The position numbers and the translations under genes are program-made. Of a stretch of 64,000 nucleotides of DNA, positions 31,807-43,299 are shown piece by piece. The stretch is taken from contig JAEMBT020000001.1 of assembly GCA_018873245.2 (NCBI GenBank), forward strand, positions 7,542,220 through 7,606,219, read 5' to 3'. This DNA comes from Archegozetes longisetosus. Its lineage: Eukaryota; Arthropoda; Arachnida; Sarcoptiformes; Trhypochthoniidae. The notes beneath the pieces were generated by a model. That model worked only from the letters and a program-made list of their open reading frames with translations. It had not been told where the DNA came from and ran no database searches. Position 1 is the stretch's first letter. Each line of letters starts with the position of its first letter.

Positions 31807-32296
31807 CAGTGTGTAAAAACGAAATGAAGATTTGCATTGTATATCAGAAACAATGACTGGCAGTAATTAATTTACGACTTATTTAAAACATGATCTACAT
31901 CTTTATTTGAAATAAATTTTATTCCGAAATACATCTACGATCTCACGCGCAAACCTCATGCTACGATTCACTTCCGCTGATGGGAAATAAAGAGATGTGT
32001 TCACAGCCATACTAATAAAGAAGGAGGTTCATTCTTTCAAAATGCTCACTATTGGTTTCAATACGTTTCTCATATCTTATAATTAAGTGATCAAATGCTT
32101 TGCTGTAGCTAATTTTTGCAAAGGCTAATGGTAACTATTTTTTGGATTAATGAACTTTCTTATTTCTTCTATATCTGTAAACACATTCCTTAATGCCTCA
32201 TCAACAGAAGTGATTCTTAAGTATGAGGTTCGCATATGAGATCGCTATTGCTTCTAATATGCAATTGCAAATTCTCATTTTCGCTTTTGCAAGCTA
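31807..32296. mobile_element. Foldback MITE of Tc1/mariner origin (unit B)
   Basis: The left end is CAGTGTGTAAAAACGAAATG, and the right end reverse-complements to TAGCTTGCAAAAGCGAAAAT. The arms contain the same blocks as in unit A (ATCTCACGCGCAAACCTCAT, GGTTTCAATACGTTTCTCAT). It lies about 190 bp upstream of pseudogene B, the same position as in unit A. Confidence 0.75.
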
Positions 32297-33295
32297 TTTA
32301 TAAATTGTCTGTACACGAATTCGATCTATATTTTTAAGTTTCTGACTACTGTAACTTGATCTTTAGAACTCAATTTGTAGACTGTTTCTTGTTGAAAAGT
32401 CTGCACTTCTTTACCTCTTTTCAATAAAAAAGCAGAGCAAACATTAGTTTTTATATGAGATAATCATTGGCAATTACAAGTAATTTCCACGAAGACTTAC
32501 GAGCTCTATTTGGTAAAACATGATGTTTATTTATCACTAAGTATCTGAAGTCGTGTAAAAGTTTTCAATCACCAAAATACTCATTTTGAATGTTACTTCA
32601 ATCATTAATAATTTCTGTGAGCTTATGATTAAAATTGGCTTCTCATTTGTCTACTAATTTTGTTACCTAGTTATGATAATGGCTGAGAGAACTGATTTAT
32701 AATAACGTACTTAAAATATGAAAGGTAAACAATTAACAAATTTATTAAGATTCGCTCCTCCCATCATATAATCACCTCCTAGTTCGTGATTCAAGTCAGG
32801 TCTGCCTTCTATTAATATATATATTGATATTATCTAGAGTAAAAAAATTAAATTTACTTCAGTATTTCGCAAGAGATACTTTTTAGAAGTACTTTAGGAC
32901 AACACTGGTTGTGTGTCAACACAAGATTCGAGATGTAGGAAGATCATAAGATAACTGCGTAAAGTCAGCTAAAAACTAAAGAAAGCAAAGTTATAGATTT
33001 TTGATTTTTCAACTATAATATAAATTAATGCGATGAGTACGTTATATCTGTAAAGTAGTGTCTTTTCAATACATGCGCAAATATTCAAATTTTGTTTTGT
33101 AAACAAATTTACTACTTATTATATGGATTAGTTATTAAATACGAAGGTTAAAAGTAGTCGCCCTAAGATACAAATATCTCTTCTGAACAGGAATAATAGC
33201 AATATTTGAAAAACGAATAATATAATGCAGATTTGAAAAGTTATTTAAACATAAAAGGCAATTAACATGATATAATTTAAATGTTTTTAGAAACA
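32297..33295. other. Duplicated flank shared with 35.7-36.4 and 62.75-63.45 kb
   Basis: Non-coding; it matches the other two loci over several hundred bases (for example TAGTTCGTGATTCAAGTC and TCGCTCCTCCCATCATATAA). This shows that the duplicated DEG/ENaC unit includes at least 700 bp beyond the foldback element. The last part is the 3' flank of pseudogene C. Confidence 0.6.
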
Positions 33296-34672
33296 TTTTA
33301 TTATGAAACTGAACAATGCATCCTAACCATATTCCCAAAGACCACCAGAATTTGTAATGAATGATATGAATGTCATTTCGGGTTCAATCAATAAATAAGG
33401 TGATCGACTATGTACTATATAAATTAAGGTTCTTTTACCCCATGAAGAAAGTTCTAAATTAATTTTGTCTTTCTGGTCAAATTCAAAAACATGTTTATAA
33501 CATCCATTCTGACAGCTACCATGACAAATCGATAAAACTTTTCATAGTCTTAATGTGGGCAATCATAAGAATTTTAGCAATCCTTGATAGTTCTATATTT
33601 GCTAAACTTCTCTCTTCTGAGTAGGAACTCACTTCGCGAAACACATTCACCACAACTGTTATGTGAACCTTTCACGATACAGACCCACGCAATCAGTTGT
33701 AAGTTTTTCATGATTTTTATCACTCAAATCGTAATTGCGACAGCTTGTCAAATATTTTGTTGACAAAAATTTAAATTTAGTTGGGAAGTAAAATATTTTA
33801 CATTCATAACCGCTTATTAAGATATATATTCATCACCATAAAAGGATCGGGAAGAGGGTTAGAAGCACATTGCGAACCACATTGACTGGTTCTTATCATA
33901 AATATTAGGCGTAAACCATTTTGTATCGTGATTCATCTGAATAGTCACGTAACCCAAATTCATTCTATAATTTCTCCGTTTCTCCTTTAAATCACGGAAA
34001 AATGTATAGCATTTTGATTCAAACATAATAAGATCTGTCATTAAAATAGACTTAACAGCGTCTAAGTCAACTAAATTCAAATTGTCTATCAAATCATTAT
34101 CATTATTGCTCTCTACTGTTCCCTTTACTACAATTTTGATAGCGTGTTTCATGCCTTAATCTTTGTATTATCATCAATTTGGCTATCAGTTATCTCGAAT
34201 GTTTAAATAGGTCTTTCATGAAACTGAAAGGAATACGCAAATTGTCGAACAAGTCGCAAACTGGTATTTTATAGTTTTTACCCGATTCTGTAAAATTATT
34301 ATAAAAAATATTTTCCAAAATATTCTTCAAGGTTTCATTGTTAAAATCATAATCATTCAAATTATTAATCATGTCCTCATATTCCTGGTAAACATACATC
34401 AATTGTGGATACAGTTGAGCGAATTTTTCCATTGAAATAAATGCTGGATAACAGATAGTAATAGCTGGAAGTTTGTTGTATCTATCAATTGATTTTCCAA
34501 CATTAATAGTAACAATTGTTTGTTCAGTTAGATATTGAGCAATAATTTGATATGTTTGATATATTAGGCCACAAATGCAAATCACAGAAAGCAATAATTT
34601 TAAGATAAATATATTTATCCTTTCTCGTCATTTCAGAGAACTTTTTCTTGCTTTCATTTTTACCACTCACTT
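33296..34672 (-). pseudogene. DEG/ENaC pseudogene (copy C, nearly full length)
   Basis: It matches copy A from the start near 34672 to the stop region at about 33296. Two pieces remain open: 34594-34190 (TM1 and post-TM1, LPAITICYPAFISMEKFAQL) and 34152-33859 (VKGTVESNNDNDLIDNLNLV onward). The Cys-rich part and TM2 are broken by several indels, and part of TM2 around AIFRF is deleted (plus strand, 33,300-33,345). It is non-functional as a channel. Confidence 0.8.
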
Positions 34673-34891
34673 TGTTTTAATATCATAAGTTGAAGAAAAA
34701 TCTTTCGTATCAAATTAACTTTTAGAAAACTAGAGTATTATTCTAAAATATTAAGTTTTTTCAGATTTAAAACAAATAAAAATAAACAAAAATATCTTTT
34801 TATGAGAAGTTTAAATGAGTATTTTTTTATAAGTTATAGGAAGAATAAAATTAATAGGTTCACTATTTTTATCGGTGATATTTCAATTATA

Positions 34892-35673
34892 CAGAGCGTA
34901 AAAGTGAAAACGAGAAATTGCGATTGTATATAAGAAGTAATGACTTTAGCAGTATTTAATTTACAATTTGTTTAAAATATGATCTAAGCTTTCAGTTTTT
35001 AAATTAATTTTATCTCGAAGTACATCTACGATCTCACGCGCAAATCTCATGCTTACGATTCACTTCCGTTGATAGGACATAAAGAGATGTGTTCACAGCT
35101 AAGTAGTGTTGTAAAAAGAAAATTTCCAGAGAAATTATCCCGGGAAACTTTCTAGAAATTTTCTATCGCACAAAATTTCTCTCAGGAGAAATTTTCTATT
35201 TCCTCAGCCCAAAATTATGTTTTAATTGAAATAGTGTTTTAATTTAAGTGATATACAACATTAGCGACTTTTAAATATTCAAAATATCACTTATTTTGGT
35301 TTTGGTTTTCAAAATAATCACAGCGTAGGAAAAATAGTCCCGAAAAGCTTTCTAGAAAGTTTCTCGTCAAAAAGAAAATTATAATCACTAACTATAAGAG
35401 AAGAAAGTTCATTTATTCAAAATAGTCACCATTAGCTTCAATACATTTCTTATATCTTATAATTTAGTGACCATATACTTTGCTGTACTTAATTTTTACG
35501 AAATCTAATGGTGACTATTTTGAATAAATGAACTTTCTTATCTCTTCTTTAACTGGTAACACATTTCCTTATACCCAATCAACGAAAGTGAATCGTAAGC
35601 ATGAGGTTCGCATGTGCGATCATTATTGCTTCTGATAAACAATTGCAAATTTCATTTTCAATTTTACACACAT
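34892..35673. mobile_element. Foldback MITE of Tc1/mariner origin (unit C), with nested insertion
   Basis: The left end is CAGAGCGTAAAAGTGAAAAC, and the right end reverse-complements to TGTGTGTAAAATTGAAAATG. The central palindrome TTCATTTATTCAAAATAGTC ... GACTATTTTGAATAAATGAA (35,411-35,540) is best preserved here. Reading outward from the centre on each strand gives ANGDYFE/SNGDYFE then a stop, a mariner transposase C terminus; the left arm extends it to YKKCIEANGDYFE. The copy is longer than the others because of a roughly 285-bp insertion in its left arm. Confidence 0.8.
35106..35388. mobile_element. Nested insertion, possibly hAT-type
   Basis: Absent from the other foldback copies, which read GTTCACAGTTAGAAGAA at this place. 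It begins near TAGTGTTGTAAAAAGAAAAT, a hAT-like start, and contains inverted AAACTTTCTAGAAA / TTTCTAGAAAGTTTC words near its ends. A diverged duplication (CACAGCTA / CACTAACTA) may be the target site. Borders are approximate. Confidence 0.45.
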
Positions 35674-36583
35674 TATAAATTATCTGTACATGAATTCGAT
35701 CTATATTTTCAGAATTCCAACTACTGTGAGTTGATTTTCAGAAATCAATTTGTTAACAGTATCTTATTGAAAAGTCTTCTTTACCTCTTTAAAATATAAA
35801 AATAGAGCAAATACTAGTTTTTACATGCTATAATCATTGCCATTACTAAGTGATTTCTATGAAGACTTATGAGCTCTGTTTGGCAAAACATGATGTTTAT
35901 TCATCACTAACTATCTGAAGTCGTGTAAAAATTTTCAATCACCAAAATACTCATTTTGAATGCTACTTCAATTATTAATAATGTCTGTGAGCTTATGGTT
36001 AAACTTGATTTTCACTCGTTTCCTGATTCTATTTGTTATGGTATGGGCTAAACGGGCTAATTTATATTAACGTATTCAAAATATGAAAAAAACGAACTAA
36101 CAAGTTTGATTGAGATTCGCTCCTCCCATCATATAATCACTTCTTAGTTCGTGATTCAAGTCGCGGCTGACTTCTATTAATATATATACTGATATTATTT
36201 TAAATGGAAAAATTAGAATTACTCCGGTATATGTCAAGAAAAACTTTTTAGAAGTACTTTAGGATAACACTGGTTGTGTGCCAACACAGGACTTGAGATG
36301 TAGGAAGACCATAAGATAAATGCATAAAGTCAGCTACAAACCGAAGAAAGCAAAGTTACAGGTTTTTAATTTTTAACCGTAATTAATATAAGATAAATGT
36401 GGCCAATATCAATTTTAAGCAAAAAATTCTTTTCTATGAGTTGAATATGTTATTTTTAACCGATGTTCCGTAATCTAACCTCTCCTTATCTGATCTTACA
36501 TATGAACTTGTGCCCCGATCAACTGAGCTAATGCTCAGAAGATATTAATGGCAACACTTATCCAGTAACTTCTGAACTTAATT
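35674..36583. other. Duplicated flank of unit C
   Basis: Non-coding; matches 32.3-33.0 kb and 62.75-63.6 kb. It contains GATGTTCCGTAATCTAACCT and CCCCGATCAACTG, both also found at 63.5 kb. Confidence 0.6.
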
Positions 36584-36593
36584 ACTTATACAT

Positions 36594-37425
36594 AGTAATG
36601 ACCGTTATCCATTACACACCGAACTTGACTGAATTTGACCACTGAGATCATAGATGTAATATCGTCTAGAAACCGGTTTTGAACGGTTCTTGGATTTCAA
36701 AAATGGGTGTCGATCATTTAGTAAACTTTGACACATAAAAGATTCAAAATATATAATAGGAATGAAAATAATATGAAAATCTAAATGATGATATACAGTA
36801 AGTACATTATATCTGGTAATACGGTCAAAAGTGAAGTTCTGAGGTGCATTCGAATAAACTTTAGGTTTCATTCTTATATATCTTTAGAATAAACTATAAA
36901 AATGCGAGGCCATTCATTTTCTGTCTTGCATAAAGCATTGCGTTGGCATTGAAATAGTTGTTTAATATTTCATCTATGTAATAATTGTGATGACAAATTA
37001 GCGGCCTTTCAAAATGCAATCCCTCGAGTCAATTATTGGAGAGGAAGAGTATAAGAGATAATGTAGATTTTACAGCAAATCTGATAAATTCTATGCAAAT
37101 AGACTTCAAGCTATGATTGAAAAGAATGGACAACATACAAAATATTAGTCATTTCGTACGTTGTTATGACTTCTATATCATTTTCGATAGTGAAGCTAAA
37201 TTTAAATTATAAGTAGCATCTTTTAAAATTATGACTGTATTACCGGATATAATGTGTTTACTACACTCAATGGTAATATTGAGGACAAATTTAATTTCTA
37301 TTAACAAGTTATCATTATTATTATCAGCGCTAACATTTGGTATTGAGTTAATTTTTATCGAACTTTTATTGACTTAATTTGACCTTCAACTTTTAAATAT
37401 TTTATTGTCCAAAACCGTCATCACT
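36594..37425. mobile_element. 832-bp insertion with 10-bp TSD (MULE-like MITE)
   Basis: It is flanked on both sides by ACTTATACAT (36584-36593, 37426-37435). The unit at 63.6 kb shows the empty site (AATTACCCATACATTTGTG). The ends are imperfect inverted repeats: AGTAATGACCGTTATCC at the left, and AGTGATGACGGTTTTGG as the reverse complement of the right. A 10-bp duplication with short, poor terminal repeats points to a Mutator-like non-autonomous element. An 88-codon minus frame inside it is not supported as a gene. Confidence 0.75.
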
Positions 37426-37782
37426 ACTTATACATTTGTGAATTATTTGATTCTGCCGTTTTGATTTTTGATTCGCGGTCGACTTCGCCCATTTACTTGC
37501 TACTCTACTCACTAAGTTTTATCAGTACAGCATTGCTTCTTTTCTTTGTAAAACCAATTTTATTCTTAAATGAATCCAACTTCTACAACATATAGAGATA
37601 TAAATATAATATTTTGGTTAAATTATAAACATCACTTTATTCCAATGCAGTTCATACAACGTGTAAATGTAAGAACAATATGAAAGTAAACATTTATTAT
37701 TTGAAAACCAGTTAATATTTTCACATGCAAATTTCAGGAAGTACATAGAAATGTTGGAAGTTTATGATAATATATGTTCGAT

Positions 37783-37914
37783 ATGATAACCATTTTCACT
37801 GTGAATGTAGGGCAATCGAACTTGAAAGTTGTCGATAACATTGTAAAGAATATTCCAAGTGCTGATAATTTTCAAGTTCGGTTGTGTTATAACCATAGTA
37901 AAAATGGTTATCAT
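37783..37914. repeat. Foldback of about 46-bp arms
   Basis: ATGATAACCATTTTCACTGT at the left faces a right arm that reverse-complements to ATGATAACCATTTTTACTAT. The arms continue to CGAACTTGAAAG/CGAACTTGAAAA, with a loop of about 40 bases. It is followed by the 12-bp palindrome GACGTTAACGTC-like word near 37,916. Probably a small MITE; the target-site duplication is unclear. Confidence 0.6.
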
Positions 37915-39499
37915 TACGTTAACGTCATTACATGTCTAGAAGTGTTTTCGGAAACTTCGTTGAACTTTAACAATACTTTTTGCATTTAAGTAATATTCAC
38001 TTATGAAAAAATACGAATTTCAGTCGAATATTCAGACACTTTTTAGTTATGTAAACAAAGATCACGCGATATGAGAAAAAACTCCAACTATTTATGAAGT
38101 AGGCGTGAAGTTTAAAGTCCTATCATACCTAATTTGAAAGTTATAATCAAATACTTTTATATTGTCCTTTCAGTGACGCCCTGTATTTAATTCACATTTT
38201 GTTTTTATTGCATTCTATGAATGATGAGATTGAATTTAAATATTGTTTTATTTAATTTCGTCTTTTTGATAGCAATCATTTAAATGAAATAATTTAAAAT
38301 TAAAAATGCAGTTCACTAATCCTTAATAATCAGACTGAAAATAAGTTGTAAAAATACTTTCTTTTTTATTATCTAAGCTATGATTAACTTGTTAATAATT
38401 TTGATGTATGTAATACTTTTCATTAAGAAGTTATTGTGAATACAGAATTATTTGAGTTTTCTAAATTGATAAGTGTTGTTTTATTATAAGTGTAGGAAAC
38501 GATGAAATTTTTTAGCGAAACAGATTTAAAGTGTAGTTTTTGGACATTAAAATTTTGAAGACTCGCTTCCAAGGGTTTAGAGAAGCATTTTATATATTGT
38601 CTGCTAGTGTCAAAACATGAATAATCAAATATTGAGTTTGGGCGGTAAATGATTAATATTGCTCGGCCGACCTCCCAATACCCTGGGATGAGGCATTGAT
38701 TTTAAATTAAGCCCTTTGTTTTAGTTGCGACAATTTAATTTCGTATTTATGCCTAAATCGGGATTCGCGAAGATTTCCATTTTAAACTAATATGTACAAC
38801 TTTTAGTAACTGAGTACTTTGAGTAGAAAATAAGTTAAACTTTGCCTTTTGAACTTCAATTGTGAGTTTTACCAGTACTATTGAACGATTGTATTATTGA
38901 ACCGAATTTTGAGAACGAGTGCTATTATTGTATAGTTAAGGAGAGCACTAAGTCCATAGAGAGCACTCTACTAAAAGGCATATGCACTTAAATTACTACT
39001 GTTTATAAAATTTTTTTTCACCTAGTCTAGGATAGTAAACTACTAAAGTCATCATTTTTCTTAGATTATAGAATTTTGGTTCAAATTAGTTGTTATCTTA
39101 TTGTTTACAGGTATAAGACATTACTTTTCAGAAAGAGTTATCGTTGAACAACTTCTTATGAACAAATCTAAGATAACTTGATTTATTCCATTCCAAATTT
39201 AGTTTTGAAAAACTTTATTCTAATAATAAGATCATTTCTAAAACTATTAAAACATGTTTCAAAGATTAAGACCTCGTTGGATAAAAAAATATAACTTTTA
39301 AGACTTTAGACATTTATCAATTTGAAGTAACTCTGTTTGAGAGCTTGTTTTAGTAAAATACTTTAACTTTTTTTTTAATGAATGGTTATTATATTGATTA
39401 GCTGGAATAATGGTAATATTTGAAAAATTAATAAAATAATACATAATTGAATAGTTATTTAAACATAAAGGTAATTAACATAGTATAAATAAAATATTT
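37915..39499. other. 3' flank of copy D, shared with the 3' flank of copy E
   Basis: Non-coding. From about 38,240 it matches 43,725 onward (TTTCGTCTTTTTGATAG.AA) and continues to the gene end, as at 46.6 kb. It lacks the two hAT insertions that copy E's flank carries at 44.1 and 45.8 kb, and so serves as their empty site. Confidence 0.6.
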
Positions 39500-40912
39500 T
39501 TAGAAACATTTTATTATGAATCTGAATATAGCATAAACACTTAATCCCAACCATATTCCCAAAAGACCACCAAAATTTGCAATGAATGATATGAATGTCA
39601 TTTCGGGTAAATGTTCGATAAATTGATCAGGTAATCGACTATGTACTATATAAATCAGAGTTCTTTTATCCGATGAGGAGGGTTCTAAATTACTTTTGTC
39701 TTTTTGATTAAATTCATAAATATGTTTATAACATTCATTCTGACAGCTATCATCACAAATCGATAAAACTTTATGATAATCTTCATGTAAGCAATCATAA
39801 GAATATCGGCAAATCTTGATAGTTTTATTTTTACTAAAAATTTCCTTTCTCCATAAACATCCAGTTTGTGGAACACATTCACCGCAACTCTTTTGCAAGC
39901 CTTTCATCAGACATTGACCCACGCAATCAGTTCTAAGATTTTCATGATTTTCATCATTCAAGTCATAATTACGACAGTTAGTCAAATATTTTGGTGGTAA
40001 CAAATTAATTTCAGTTCTGGAATAAGTTATCTTGTATTCATGACCACTCATTAATGGTATGTATTCATCACCATAAATAAGATCGGGAATAGAATTAGAA
40101 GAATGTATTGCAAACTGTATTGACTGATTTTTGTCATAAATGTTAGGAGGAAACCATTTTGTATCGTGATTTATTTGAATAACTATATAACCCACATTCA
40201 TTCTAAAATTTCTCCATTTCTCCTTCAAATCACTGAAGAATGTATAGCATTTTGATCCAAACATATCAAAATCTGTCATTGAAATAGACTCAACAGGGTC
40301 TAAATCTGTTATATTCACATTTTCTATAGATTCAATATTGTTCTCATTTCGAACTGTTCCCTTTACTACAATTTCGATAGCTTGTTTTGTGTCCAAATCT
40401 TTGTATTGATCGTCTATATAGCTATCAATGATCTCAAATGTTTTAACAGGTCTTTTCGTGAAATTGAAAGGAATACTCAAATTATCGAATAAGTCGTAAA
40501 ATGATATTTCATAATTTTTACCGGATTCTGTGAAATTATCATAAAAAATACTTTCCAAAATATTCTTCAGGGTTTCATTATTGAAATCACTATCATTTAC
40601 ATTATTAATGATGTTCTGATATTCTTCGTAAACATGTTTCATTTGTGGATGTAGTTGAGCAACTTTTTCCATTGAAATAAATGCTGGATAACAGATAGTA
40701 ATAGCTGGAAGTTTATTGTACTTATTAATAGATTTTCCAACATTAATAGTAACAATTGTTTGTCCAGTTGAATATTGAGTAACATTTTGAAATGTTTGAT
40801 ATATTAATCCACAAATGCAACTCATAGAAATCAATAATTTTAAAATAAATATATGTTTATCTTTTCTGGTCATTTCAGATAACTTTTTCTTTCTTTTAGT
40901 TTCTTCACACAT
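39500..40912 (-). CDS. DEG/ENaC family sodium channel subunit (copy D, intact)
   Basis: A complete 470-residue single-exon frame. The domain order is as in copy A: TM1 at about 20-42 (FILKLLISMSCICGLIYQTF), KLPAITICYP, Cys-rich ectodomain, then NFGGLLGIWLGLSVYAI in TM2 with a C-terminal IIKCF. Between the YTFFSDLKEK and EIFSKNKTIK regions it is nearly identical to copy A. On both sides the two differ (for example HVYEEYQ versus DAYKEYQ, and ICRYSYDCLHEDYHK versus FCQDPCHSFHEDYDK), which suggests gene conversion. No foldback element lies upstream. It is probably a functional sensory or epithelial channel subunit; ligand and tissue are unknown. Confidence 0.9.
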   Translation of the reverse strand: MCEETKRKKKLSEMTRKDKHIFILKLLISMSCICGLIYQTFQNVTQYSTGQTIVTINVGKSINKYNKLPAITICYPAFISMEKVAQLHPQMKHVYEEYQNIINNVNDSDFNNETLKNILESIFYDNFTESGKNYEISFYDLFDNLSIPFNFTKRPVKTFEIIDSYIDDQYKDLDTKQAIEIVVKGTVRNENNIESIENVNITDLDPVESISMTDFDMFGSKCYTFFSDLKEKWRNFRMNVGYIVIQINHDTKWFPPNIYDKNQSIQFAIHSSNSIPDLIYGDEYIPLMSGHEYKITYSRTEINLLPPKYLTNCRNYDLNDENHENLRTDCVGQCLMKGLQKSCGECVPQTGCLWRKEIFSKNKTIKICRYSYDCLHEDYHKVLSICDDSCQNECYKHIYEFNQKDKSNLEPSSSDKRTLIYIVHSRLPDQFIEHLPEMTFISFIANFGGLLGIWLGLSVYAIFRFIIKCF

Positions 40913-42570
40913 TTTGTTATTAATATTATAAGTTGAACAATAATTCTTCGTTACAATTTAACTTTTAGTAAACCAGAGAATTCTATCAAATTTTGTTAGG
41001 TTTAAAATCAATAAAGCTAAACTAAAACATTTTTTATGACCAGTTATGAGAAGAATAAACTTGGCACTTAATAACTTCACTATTATTCTCTGTTATATTT
41101 TGATTAGATTAATTGTCTGCACATGAATTCGATCTATATTTTTGAGATTCGAACTACTGGTAACTTGATTCTTGAACATAATTTGTAGTTAGTTTCTCAT
41201 TGGAAAGTATGCATTCCTCCACTGCATAATAGAATAGCACAGCCAACGATAGTATCACATACAACACATATAACACTGAATAGGATTTTACTTATCACAT
41301 TTTAGCATTTAGAAGTGCCGTCTAGTTTGCAGCTCAATAAATAGTTCTAGTTTGACCACTTTTCAGCCAGTTTTAAAAATTTTCGAGTCATTTATAGCAT
41401 TTAATGAATAATGCACACTAAAGAATCATAGAGAGTATTATTTTGTTTTGTATTTTTGTTTTTTTTACAATATTTTAATTACTGAATCACTTATGAATTC
41501 ATACAAATTGTTAACAATGAACAGTCGAAAATATTCTATACATAGATGTACAAACAACAGAATAAAGGATTCCTATCTTTTATATCATCATTTTCCAATT
41601 AATGATAAAAACTCGAATTTACTGTAATGACATTCTTAATAATAAATAGGCTTGTGCAACATATGAAAAAGAAAGCTTTATTTATCAACTCTAATTATAT
41701 GCACTTTACAAAATCTTTAAGAATCATTACATAAGCTTTCATTTGTTTCAGTTTAAAAGTGCAAATTTTTAAATGCATGTAAACCTCGTTTCAAAAAAAT
41801 TGAGAATATTATTTCATATAAATATTCGATTGTAAAACCCTTATTTATTAGAGGATTCCAACTTATGATATATCTATATGAAACTTTTAAAAAGAGCTTT
41901 CGATCAATACCATATACATTGATTTATCAATCAATTTGGTCAAGTTGTATTATCAAAACTTTTAAAATCTTTTAACATCCAAATGATATTAATATCGAAG
42001 TCTAAAACTCACGCGAATATGATTAAAGTTCATGTGACATCGGTTTCAAAAAAAAAAATATTCAACTGATTAACAATACATTAGTAAAACTCAAATTTTT
42101 TTTGCGTATTTTTACAAGAGTGAAAAGGTTTTATTATTTTATGAACCAGAAATGATTAACCAATTATATATTGACCCTCATTATCTATGATACCCTCCCA
42201 TCTTTTGGTCAACTTTTCAATATCCCGCCTGATATTTGTGAACTTCTAGCACATCTTCATAAATTTCGCCAATGTTCTTCGTGGTCAAACTGGCATACCT
42301 TGTCAAAACTCATACATCATATGCCTGATGTGTATCTCTTCGGAATTCATATTTAAAAGTTAATTTTCTACGAACTTTTTCAAGAAACCAAAGATCGATA
42401 ATGGATTTTCATAAAAAAAAACGTGATTAATTTGTTTTTTATTCGATATTTTTTAAAGAAAAATGGATTTAAATTTTCATTTAATAAAATAGGCAAAAAC
42501 TTTTGAGTTTTACAAATATCATGTCAAAAAATCTCAATAATTTATTCGGAGACATTACATGGCAAACTCA
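40913..42570. other. Upstream region of copy D, shared with upstream of copy E
   Basis: It matches 48.05-48.45 kb (for example GAAGTGCCGTCTAGTTT). The family word ACATGAATTCGATCTATATT occurs here at 41.12 kb directly next to the pre-insertion sequence, so the foldback element is absent. Further right it is AT-rich with no gene recognised. Confidence 0.55.
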
Positions 42571-43299
42571 GGTCGAACTGAGGACTACGGACTAGAGGTG
42601 TTAGAGATCTCAGACCCCTATGATACATATATCGTTATACTCGTCTCAGATAGACCTTTTAATCGCACCTACACATGATGACCTTTGACCTTCGGTGTGA
42701 CCTTTTGTATTACTGGCGGTTGGCCAGAGGTTATAGGTCATTGTGTATATGCTCATTCTTCTCGTCTCGGCTAGGCCCTTCTATCACACCATCATATGAT
42801 AAGCTTTGGAACTTGAGTATTACCTCGTGTGATCTTTTGTATCACCGACGGTTGACAAGAGGTTACAGGTCATTGTGTGTATACTCATTCTTTTCGTTCC
42901 GATCTAATCTTTCTATTGCCTCTATACGCAGTGAAATATATTTAACAATATTTTAAAGATTTTTATACAGTATGTAGCAAATTTTATGGTCATTACTATG
43001 GTTTTACGGTCAGAATGAGTATACACACAATGATCTGTAACCTCTTTTCAACCGTCGGTGATACAAAAGATCACAAGGTGCTCAAGTTCAAAAGCTTATC
43101 ATATGATGGTGTGATAAAGGTCTGTGAGACGAGAAGTGAGCTGTACGACCCCTATAACCTCTGATCAACCACCAGTAATACAAGGTCACACCAGGTCAAA
43201 GTCATCATGTAGATTAAGGTATCTGAGAAGTATAACGATATATGTATCATAGAGGTCTGAGATCTCTAACACCCCTAGTCCGTAGTCCTCAGTTCGACC
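42571..43299. mobile_element. 729-bp foldback element with nested direct repeats
   Basis: The left end GGTCGAACTGAGGACTACGG and the right end, which ends CCGTAGTCCTCAGTTCGACC, are perfect inverted repeats. Similarity continues through arms of about 300 bp to a loop at roughly 42,900-43,012. The left arm holds a 132-bp direct repeat (starts at 42,698 and 42,830, TGAYCTTTTGTATYAC...) and the right arm mirrors it. GGTCA/TGACC words are frequent. The sequence is GC-richer than its flanks. The 93-codon frame 42,675-42,956 only translates the repeat. Superfamily unknown. Confidence 0.85.

Noticed and set aside
37774-37989. 71-codon frame beginning with a TVNVGQS stretch, like the DEG/ENaC NVGKS segment
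   Set aside because: The frame runs through the small foldback at 37,783-37,914, and nothing else around it matches the channel family.
42675-42956. 93-codon frame with repeated RGYRSLC motif
   Set aside because: The protein repeat is the 132-bp direct repeat of the foldback element; the mirrored arm and lack of homology argue against a gene.
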